Shown piece after piece: positions 6,885-11,986 of a stretch of 11,986 nucleotides of DNA. The DNA is from CAZJAD01 sp964543855. GTDB taxonomy: Bacteria; Electryoneota; RPQS01; DYHQ01. How positions within the stretch are numbered: position 1 is the first letter of the stretch; the number at the start of each line of letters is the position of its first letter. A program made the translations under genes and the position numbers. The DNA is taken from positions 1 through 11,986 of the forward strand of contig CAZJAD010000070.1 in assembly GCA_964543855.1 (NCBI GenBank), written 5' to 3'. The notes below the pieces were generated by a model. The model was not told where the DNA came from, made no database searches, and was given only the letters and a program-made list of their open reading frames with translations.

Positions 6885-7865
6885 TCATCGAGCTCCTCCG
6901 CCCTCGGGAATCTGCACGTTCACCTCCACATCCGTTTCATACGATCCGCTGTGAATCGTCGAAGGGACATCACCGGCAAACTGCAAAGGAATGGTGGCCT
7001 CTGTTATCGTGAACGGAAGCGGCTCCGTTCCCGAGGCAACCGCGAGGCCAATCAGCGAGAGCGGCTCAAAGCCAATCAGAAGGGCCTGCCATTCAGCCTC
7101 CGGATCCGGCTCGACGCGCGCCGACAACATCTCCAAAGGGATTTGCCCCGACTCACCGTTGATGTAATCCTCCGTGCCGCGCAGTCTGAGCTCCCACGAT
7201 GTGTTCGCGCGCACCAAAACCGGAATCAGATAGCTCTCCCCATGGCCTTGGTCGCTATCCTCATAGCCCACTTCGACCACGATTTCACTCGTCAGGAATT
7301 CGACCGTTGCCCCATGAAGCAAATCGAACTCAACAGAGATCTCGACCGGCTCCGTCAAGGGGACATCCTGAGTGTTCGTGAGCTCAAAACGCAGATAAGT
7401 CCGATAGGTACCGGGCGGATCCGTCTCCTCAAGGTAATCCTGCAAAGCCTCCTGGAATGTCTGCCAGTCCTGCTCCTTGACATACCAGATCGGTGCCGCG
7501 GCTTTCTCCAGGAGTTTGTGAGGCTGGAAATTCAGAAGCTCGTTAGGCAGGTCAGGGAAGAGAGCATGAAACCGCTGCACGGGCAGTTCAAGACCATCAC
7601 TCACCCGACGCAGCGGTTCCAATACGGTCACATAGAGCCGCCAGTCTTCCTCGGTGGATAGTATGCGCAATTCCGTTGAGCCCACGGTGATTTCAGATTC
7701 CTCAGGGTCTATGGCCGAAAATCGGCCCCCGATGACGATCGGCGGCGTTACCTGCAAGCCCACCGCTGCCAGAGCGACCGGGCACGCGCCTGCGGACACC
7801 ACGAGGAAGATCACGATTGAGACATGCCAAGAAACCACGTGCACTGTAAGGGGACTCAGACCCAT
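6885..7865 (-). CDS. Secreted protein with two tandem beta-domains, putative fimbrial tip or minor subunit
   Basis: First gene of the chaperone-usher cluster; I do not recognise the family. With ATG at 7865 it is 326 aa; an in-frame GTG at 7886 would add seven residues. Neither start has a good Shine-Dalgarno site (only GGGA before the ATG). A signal peptide runs to about residue 34. The mature part looks like two copies of one beta-domain. Copy 1 (about 36-185) has DWRLYV, GLELPV and GTYRTYLRFEL; copy 2 (about 186-320) has SWELRLR, GQIPL and GSYETDVEVNV, in the same order. Copy 1 holds an extra helix-prone insert (about 105-148). There is no cysteine after the signal peptide, unlike the neighbouring subunit. 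A two-domain exported protein in this operon could be a tip adhesin or minor subunit, but that is inference. Secretion and expression as a real gene are well supported by signal peptide and codon pattern. Confidence 0.7.
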   Translation of the reverse strand: MGLSPLTVHVVSWHVSIVIFLVVSAGACPVALAAVGLQVTPPIVIGGRFSAIDPEESEITVGSTELRILSTEEDWRLYVTVLEPLRRVSDGLELPVQRFHALFPDLPNELLNFQPHKLLEKAAAPIWYVKEQDWQTFQEALQDYLEETDPPGTYRTYLRFELTNTQDVPLTEPVEISVEFDLLHGATVEFLTSEIVVEVGYEDSDQGHGESYLIPVLVRANTSWELRLRGTEDYINGESGQIPLEMLSARVEPDPEAEWQALLIGFEPLSLIGLAVASGTEPLPFTITEATIPLQFAGDVPSTIHSGSYETDVEVNVQIPEGGGAR

Positions 7866-7953
7866 GTGAGATCCCGTTCTAATCACCTCGATTCCGCTTC
7901 AACCTCGATAGCCGTCTGGATCGAACGAACTCCGAGGCACCACTCCAGATAAC

Positions 7954-8003
7954 ACTGCCGGCGTGGCTGAGCACCGCCAAACAAGCGGTACTGCCGGGGC
8001 AGT
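7954..8003. other. Nested and alternative hairpins upstream of the 326-aa gene
   Basis: ACTGCCGG (7954-7961) can pair with CCGGGGCAGT (7994-8003) with a 2-nt bulge, enclosing ACCGC/GCGGT (7973-7977 with 7985-7989). Alternatively the second ACTGCC (7990-7995) competes for the same GGCAGT. It lies about 90 nt upstream of the cluster's first gene, in its presumed 5' leader. Switching between the two foldings would suit a leader element, but nothing identifies a ligand. Confidence 0.35.
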
Positions 8004-8007
8004 AACA

Positions 8008-8036
8008 TTGACTTCTTCGAATCTTTTTTGTATATT
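8008..8036 (+). promoter_or_regulatory. Sigma-70-type promoter for a short plus-strand RNA
   Basis: TTGACT (8008-8013), a 17-bp spacer, TATATT (8031-8036). The predicted start is near 8043, and a strong terminator follows about 110 nt later. The same AT-rich block also reads TATAAT on the minus strand (8039-8034), so a minus-strand promoter toward the 326-aa gene is possible, though its -35 is poor. Confidence 0.6.
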
Positions 8037-8042
8037 ATAAAA

Positions 8043-8151
8043 CGGCGCATAACACCTGCTATGAACGGGCGGAACACCTCTTCTGGCAATGTGTTATGAC
8101 TGCCAGCCCCACCGGACAAATCGCCAGATGCCACCCGGTGGGGCTTTTTTT
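8043..8151 (+). ncRNA. Candidate small RNA of about 110 nt
   Basis: A promoter (8008-8036) and an intrinsic terminator (8105-8151) bracket about 110 nt with no credible protein. The RNA would fold as a 5' stem, CATAACAC (8048-8055) with GTGTTATG (8091-8098), then the long terminator stem. The 5' stem loop holds a direct repeat of AACACCT. The only reading frame inside is a 12-codon ATG frame from 8061 without a Shine-Dalgarno site. No SRP, 6S, tmRNA or riboswitch signature was recognised. It would be antisense to the leader of the chaperone-usher mRNA if that starts at the 8535-8507 promoter. The boundaries are predictions. Confidence 0.5.
8105..8151 (+). terminator. Strong intrinsic terminator on the plus strand
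   Basis: AGCCCCACCGG (8105-8115) and CCGGTGGGGCT (8135-8145) form a perfect 11-bp GC-rich stem with a 19-nt loop, followed by T7 (8145-8151). No plus-strand gene ends upstream, so it must serve the short transcript from the 8008-8036 promoter. There is no T-run on the minus side, so minus-strand readthrough is not obviously blocked. Confidence 0.85.
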
Positions 8152-8482
8152 GAGTGACCAAAGACCCGGAATCCGTGGACGCTAAGCACTGTTATATGGT
8201 TAGTTCGCGTCCTTCCTGCCTTCGCATCATCACTCGAAAGGAACTCTCAATCGAAGACGACAGGGCACACATCATCAGGTCATCGTCACTCGGTCGTCAT
8301 TCTCTGCATTCTTCTCTCGAAATGCCTGCCGAATCTCCTCCGTATTAGTCCCCGCTCCAAAGGCTCACACAGACCCGACGATCCGGTTCCTCTCATGCCG
8401 GAATCCCCCGTCTGCGCTTGGATCACAGAGCTGTAAGTCTCGATCCGCCGAAGTCCCGGCCGCTTAAACACCTCGTGCGCAT
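8152..8482. other. Intergenic stretch without a supported gene
   Basis: I see no protein gene, RNA gene or clear repeat in this stretch. Short open frames exist on the minus strand, but they lack starts or ribosome binding sites. If the promoter at 8535-8507 is used, the region is the first part of a long leader leading toward the chaperone-usher cluster, since no minus-strand terminator lies between it and 7865. Confidence 0.5.
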
Positions 8483-8502
8483 ACCACCCGATATTGGGTG
8501 GT
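8483..8502. promoter_or_regulatory. 20-bp palindrome at a predicted transcription start, operator candidate
   Basis: ACCACCCGAT followed by ATTGGGTGGT is a near-perfect palindrome (9 of 10 positions symmetric). It overlaps the predicted +1 (about 8500) of the minus-strand promoter at 8535-8507. A dimeric repressor bound here would block initiation. Alternatively the RNA would begin with a 5' hairpin of at least 7 bp. Confidence 0.5.
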
Positions 8503-8506
8503 GACT

Positions 8507-8535
8507 AATATAGTTAATATATAGTTGCATGTCAA
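8507..8535 (-). promoter_or_regulatory. Strong sigma-70-type promoter on the minus strand
   Basis: TTGACA (8535-8530), a 17-bp AT-rich spacer, TATATT (8512-8507). It matches the -35 consensus exactly and is identical in layout to the C10 peptidase promoter. No gene starts close downstream. The first minus-strand gene is the 326-aa gene at 7865, about 635 nt away, so this may be the cluster promoter with a long leader, or it may make an undetected RNA. Confidence 0.6.
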
Positions 8536-9043
8536 GCAATTTTTACATTCCGTGCATTCCGTTGACCACGTTCTGCGGCCACACACTGTGCAAGTGCACC
8601 GCAGATACTAACCAATTCTTCGACATCTTTATTCTTTTTGCCCAGCCTTGCACAGGAATTCTTCATTATAACTGACCCGGGCCTGTCAACGAAAGAGGAC
8701 TCCATGCCTCCGCTTGGAGGAGCGATCCCACGCCGTCCGCACCAACAAAAAGAGGCCCTGGGCGGACTTCCCAGGGCCTTGCGTGCTGGCCCGTTTCTTG
8801 GTCAGCAACGCCAGCCGCTTCTCAGCGGCATATCATTACGCGAATCGGCAACAGAAATCAGAACATTAGGCTCCTGCCACGCCTTAAACTGAAAGGGTTA
8901 CACTTTTTCTCCCGCAGGATGTAGCCAAATATCATGACCTTCGCCATCCTCCTCAGTCGCTCCGAACATACTAAACATACGTCGTCATACACATCGCCCA
9001 GGTGCAGGCAATTATCATGGTACAAAGCCCCGGTAGCACGCGA
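8536..9043. other. Intergenic stretch holding only an orphan terminator
   Basis: About 500 bp with no convincing gene. Apart from the minus-strand terminator at 8747-8779 it contains a 6-bp GCCGCT/AGCGGC hairpin (8814-8829) and a CTGCGG/CCGCAG pair near 8573-8604. The 105-codon minus-strand frame across 8858-9175 runs over the S8 promoter and start region and does not look like a protein. Confidence 0.45.
8747..8779 (-). terminator. Orphan intrinsic terminator on the minus strand
   Basis: AGGCCCTGGG (8753-8762) and CCCAGGGCCT (8770-8779) form a perfect 10-bp stem with a 7-nt loop. On the minus strand it is followed by C then T5 (A-run 8747-8751). No minus-strand gene is evident upstream between here and the S8 gene. 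It may end an unseen small RNA or be the relic of a lost gene. Confidence 0.7.
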
Positions 9044-9057
9044 CTCCCTTGAGGGAG
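9044..9057. promoter_or_regulatory. Palindrome upstream of the S8 peptidase promoter
   Basis: CTCCCTTGAGGGAG has 6-bp arms around two central bases and ends 10 bp before the -35 box. Its place suits a regulator-binding site, but function is inference. Confidence 0.35.
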
Positions 9058-9067
9058 CAGTGATCCC

Positions 9068-9097
9068 TTGACTTATTCCCTCCCGGCTCGCTATATT
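9068..9097 (+). promoter_or_regulatory. Sigma-70-type promoter of the S8 peptidase gene
   Basis: TTGACT (9068-9073), an 18-bp spacer, TATATT (9092-9097). The predicted start near 9104 leaves a leader of about 57 nt to the ATG at 9161. The hexamers match those of the short-RNA promoter at 8008-8036. Confidence 0.65.
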
Positions 9098-9160
9098 TGA
9101 CGGTACACATCTATCCTCCCACCGCTCTTGCCCCCATCTTCCAGTTAAGCGGAGATTGAG

Positions 9161-11986
9161 ATGATGCTTCGGCAACGATTCTGGATAACGCTGGTCGTTC
9201 TCGTTTGCGTGTGGCTTAGCTACAGCCCAGCCTTGTCACAACCGGCGACGGACAGCCTGGCTCTGACCGAGCTTAGCGAAAACCTCAAGCAGAAATGGGA
9301 AACGGGCCGAAACGCTCTGTACTACTCGCTTCTGCGCAGCCGTCAGCCGGCACAGGTTGCCCTCAACAACAATCAGGACATTGAGCTGATGTTCGTTGAT
9401 GAGCGAGGATTCCCGGTCTATTACGAGATAAACAACATAGATGCGGCTCGTACCGTCAGCACCGATGATGTATGGCCCGGTGGAAGCGCAGGGTACTCGC
9501 TGACCGGAGCAGCCATCGACTACCTTGCGGTCTGGGATGCCGGAGGCGTGCGGTTGACGCATCAGGAGTTCAACGGTCGCGTGACGCAGATAGATAACCC
9601 ATCGCAGACCCATTATCACTCCACGCATGTGTCGGGAACATTGATCGCAGCGGGAGTGAACGCCGCCGCCAAAGGAATGGCCTTTGAGGCATTACTTGAT
9701 GCCTACGATTGGGATTTCGATGATGCCGAAGCGGCCAACGCAGCCGCGGCGGGATTGCTCGTCTCCAGCCACTCCTATGGCTATGTCACTGGCTGGCGAT
9801 TCGACAGCGATTGGTATTGGTATGGTGACACGGACATCAGTGAAGTTGAAGATTATGCCTTCGGATTCTACCACGACATTACTGCGATCTGGGATGAAAT
9901 CGCCTACGACGCTCCCTACTACACCATCGTCAAATCGGCAGGCAACGACCGCAACGATGAAGGACCGGGACCGGGCGGCGGGCACTATGTCTGGGAGGAC
10001 GGAGGCTGGGTGTGGAGCACGACCACGCGCGATCCCGACGGAGGAGCCGACGGTTACGACTGCATTTCGTATGTCGGAATTGCTAAGAACATCCTGACCA
10101 TCGGCGCCGTCGACGACATCCCCGACGGGTATCATCAGCCCTCGGATGTCATGATGAGTTCATTCAGCGGTTGGGGCCCCACCGATGATGGACGCATCAA
10201 ACCGGACATCGTCGCCAACGGAATTGAACTCTTCTCCACCGACGATGACTACGACTCGGACTACACATCGCTCAGCGGCACATCCATGGCGGCTCCGAAT
10301 GCAGCGGGTTCGTTGACCCTGCTGATCAAACACTATCAGGACACGCACGGCGGCGCAACTCCTCGTTCATCGACGATGAAAGCCGTCATCATCCACACCG
10401 CGGACGAAGCGGGAACGAGCACCGGACCGGATTATCAATTCGGCTGGGGACTCATGAACACAACCAGCGCCGCCGATGTGATTGCCGATGACCGACTGGA
10501 CAATCCAGTCATCATCGAAGACTACTTGACCAACGGCCAAACGGACTCATTTGCGTATCAAAGCAACGGCGTTGATCCGGTTCGCTTGACGCTGGCCTGG
10601 ACCGATCCACCCGGCACTCCTCCATTCCCGTCGCTCAATCCAACAACGCCCATGCTGGTCAGCGATCTGGATGTCCGCTTGATTTCGCACACCACACGGA
10701 CCACATTCTATCCCTACCTCCTGGATCCATCCAATCCGGACAGCCCGGCGACAACCGGAGACAACACGCGCGACAATTCCGAGCAGATCTATCTGACTTC
10801 GCCGCCAGCCGGAGAGTACACGGTGCAGATCAGTCACAAAGGTTCGCTCGCCTCTGACCAGTACTATTCGCTCGTCATCACCGGACTCGCCGCTGTCGGT
10901 GCCGACGAATTGTCGGGCCCCTTAAGCGGCACGCTCGGCCCCGGCCTTTATCATGTCGTTGGCACCATCTCAGTCGAGTCCGACCTGAGTCTGCGCATCA
11001 TGCCCGGCACGACTCTGCATTTCGACAGCACCTACGCATTCTCGATCTACGGAACGCTCCTGGCCGAAGGAACCGAAACCGATTCCATCATCTTCACAAC
11101 CGACACCGTGGCAAATCCCAATCGCTGGGGTGAGCTGGACTTCTCCGGCTTCGGCAGTACCGACAGCCGTCTCGCCTACTGCCTCATTGAGAACGGTGGC
11201 GGAGTCAGCTCCAACTATACGGCACCCCGACTGACAAACTGTATCATAACGAGCAATGTCGCAGAATTTGGCGGCGGAGTCCTTTGCTATGAGTCTGCGC
11301 CAACCCTGACAGCGTGCACGATTAGCAACAACTCAGCAAGCTATGGTGGCGGGATCTGCTGTGCGAGCTGGGCTTCGGCGCGTCTCACCAATTGCACGAT
11401 CAGCAACAACATAGCATACATCCACGGTGGTGGTGTGTGCTGCGATTGTTCGTGGCTCAGATTCACCAATTGCACCATTACCGGGAACTCGGCCGGTCAG
11501 GAGGGCGCTGGAGTCTACAGCTGGGGTTCCGTGCCGATGCTGAGCAGCACGATCATTGCGTTCTCCGACGGCGACGGCATCTATTTCGAAGAGAGTCCCG
11601 AAAGCGACATAAGCTACTGCGATATCTTCGGCAACACCGGCGGAGATATTGTCTTCGCGAACGACGATCCCTCCAATGGGCCATCCGGCATCGGCCAATT
11701 GTCGACAACGAACGCCAACGATGATTCGTGCGACACCTATTTCAACATCTTTCTTGACCCAATGTTCATCGACACGGCGTCGGGCGATTTGCATTTGTTG
11801 GAGGGCTCGCCGTGCATCGACGCCGGAGACCCCGACTTGTCGCCCGATCCGGATTGGACCATTGCGGACATCGGCGCGTTTTACTACCATCAACCCGTCA
11901 ATCCCCCGTCATCATTCGCCCTGATTTCTCCGGCACAGGATGACACCTGCTGGACTCTGGACACAGTGCTCCTCTGGCAAGGCGCC
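9161..11986 (+). CDS. Subtilisin-like S8 serine peptidase with beta-helix C-terminus, 3' end outside window
   Basis: A secreted subtilase, open for 942 codons to the window edge. Signal peptide 1-26 (ALS/Q), then a short propeptide to about 115 ending in the DDVWPGGSAGYSLTG type of junction. The catalytic residues are all present: Asp126 (VWDAGG), His153 (HSTHVSGT), oxyanion Asn262 (SAGND) and Ser375 (SGTSMAAP). Residues about 445-582 form the beta-sandwich seen after the catalytic domain in KP-43-like subtilases (LAWTDPPG, DNTRDNSEQ, GEYTVQISHKG). From 587 comes the module shared with the C10 peptidase (GTLGPG, IYGTLLAEG, DSIIFT). A right-handed beta-helix follows with CTISNN-type turns and Cys694, 719, 745 and 771, one per coil. 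The helix closes with GDLHLLEGSPCIDAGDP, and a further Ig-like domain starts (SFALISP). GGAG lies 6 nt before the first ATG; a second ATG follows at once. Such proteins are usually surface-exposed or released; a sorting signal, if any, lies outside the window. Confidence 0.94.
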   Translation, partial: MMLRQRFWITLVVLVCVWLSYSPALSQPATDSLALTELSENLKQKWETGRNALYYSLLRSRQPAQVALNNNQDIELMFVDERGFPVYYEINNIDAARTVSTDDVWPGGSAGYSLTGAAIDYLAVWDAGGVRLTHQEFNGRVTQIDNPSQTHYHSTHVSGTLIAAGVNAAAKGMAFEALLDAYDWDFDDAEAANAAAAGLLVSSHSYGYVTGWRFDSDWYWYGDTDISEVEDYAFGFYHDITAIWDEIAYDAPYYTIVKSAGNDRNDEGPGPGGGHYVWEDGGWVWSTTTRDPDGGADGYDCISYVGIAKNILTIGAVDDIPDGYHQPSDVMMSSFSGWGPTDDGRIKPDIVANGIELFSTDDDYDSDYTSLSGTSMAAPNAAGSLTLLIKHYQDTHGGATPRSSTMKAVIIHTADEAGTSTGPDYQFGWGLMNTTSAADVIADDRLDNPVIIEDYLTNGQTDSFAYQSNGVDPVRLTLAWTDPPGTPPFPSLNPTTPMLVSDLDVRLISHTTRTTFYPYLLDPSNPDSPATTGDNTRDNSEQIYLTSPPAGEYTVQISHKGSLASDQYYSLVITGLAAVGADELSGPLSGTLGPGLYHVVGTISVESDLSLRIMPGTTLHFDSTYAFSIYGTLLAEGTETDSIIFTTDTVANPNRWGELDFSGFGSTDSRLAYCLIENGGGVSSNYTAPRLTNCIITSNVAEFGGGVLCYESAPTLTACTISNNSASYGGGICCASWASARLTNCTISNNIAYIHGGGVCCDCSWLRFTNCTITGNSAGQEGAGVYSWGSVPMLSSTIIAFSDGDGIYFEESPESDISYCDIFGNTGGDIVFANDDPSNGPSGIGQLSTTNANDDSCDTYFNIFLDPMFIDTASGDLHLLEGSPCIDAGDPDLSPDPDWTIADIGAFYYHQPVNPPSSFALISPAQDDTCWTLDTVLLWQGA

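Noticed and set aside
6816..7661. 281-codon plus-strand frame
   Set aside because: Antisense shadow of the 326-aa secreted protein; arginine-rich and without signal peptide or motif.
8043..8151. Considered SRP 4.5S RNA, 6S RNA or a GEMM-type riboswitch
   Set aside because: The conserved SRP apical loop and GEMM motifs are absent and the length is too short for 6S; kept only as an unclassified small RNA.
8286..8471. 61-codon minus-strand frame downstream of the 8535-8507 promoter
   Set aside because: GTG start with no convincing ribosome binding site, arginine-rich composition and no domain. A 29-codon frame at 8275-8364 looks slightly more protein-like but has no start codon; at most a decayed remnant.
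8665..8689. Possible minus-strand promoter TTGACA with TATAAT
   Set aside because: The hexamers are only 13 bp apart, too close for a sigma-70 promoter.
8858..9175. 105-codon minus-strand frame
   Set aside because: Covers the S8 start codon and promoter on the opposite strand, has no domain or signal peptide, and no ribosome binding site was found.
9692..10135. 147-codon minus-strand frame (and others on the minus strand to 11893)
   Set aside because: Opposite strand of the S8 catalytic and beta-helix regions; valine/isoleucine-rich shadow typical of high-GC antisense frames.
1..11986. Search for CRISPR arrays, tRNA or rRNA genes, insertion sequences and integrases
   Set aside because: No spaced direct repeats, tRNA-like TTCRANNCC arms, rRNA stretches, transposase motifs or terminal repeats with target duplications were found by eye.

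Overview
The window looks like a piece of a Gram-negative bacterial chromosome rich in secreted and surface proteins. All six protein-coding genes I accept start with export signals. Two large secreted peptidases carry right-handed beta-helix C-termini with phrases such as GSPCIDAGDP and SFALISP, a style common in little-cultured members of the FCB superphylum (Zixibacteria, Eisenbacteria and relatives). The promoters resemble ordinary sigma-70 sites (TTGACA/T, 17-18 bp, TATATT), and four of the six genes have good Shine-Dalgarno sites. That argues against Bacteroidetes proper. The phylum assignment is inference only.

Layout, left to right. (1) 1-1703, minus: the N-terminal 567 codons of a C10 (streptopain-like) cysteine peptidase running off the left edge, with its promoter at 1845-1873. 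(2) 2086-7865, minus: a four-gene cluster read right to left as a two-domain secreted protein (326 aa), a small pilin-like subunit (185 aa), a PapD-like periplasmic chaperone (273 aa) and a very divergent outer-membrane usher (1030 aa). It closes with a clear intrinsic terminator at 1972-2000. (3) 7866-9160: about 1.3 kb without a convincing protein gene. It holds a promoter-plus-terminator cassette for a plus-strand RNA of about 110 nt, a strong minus-strand promoter with a palindrome at its predicted start site, an orphan minus-strand terminator, and the promoter of the next gene. (4) 9161-11986, plus: a subtilisin-like S8 peptidase running off the right edge.

The central cluster is the main biological unit. 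The small subunit and probably the 326-aa protein would be exported to the periplasm, capped by the chaperone and secreted or assembled at the surface through the usher. The pilin-like gene is boxed in by regulatory structure: a roughly 35-bp imperfect inverted repeat lies on both sides of it, and a 12-bp stem-loop that pairs fully only in the minus-strand RNA follows its stop codon. These could give differential expression of the subunit by mRNA processing, or possibly DNA inversion. The two flanking peptidases have unrelated catalytic domains but share the same module of about 90 residues leading into a beta-helix. That module is probably a common surface-localisation or stalk element.
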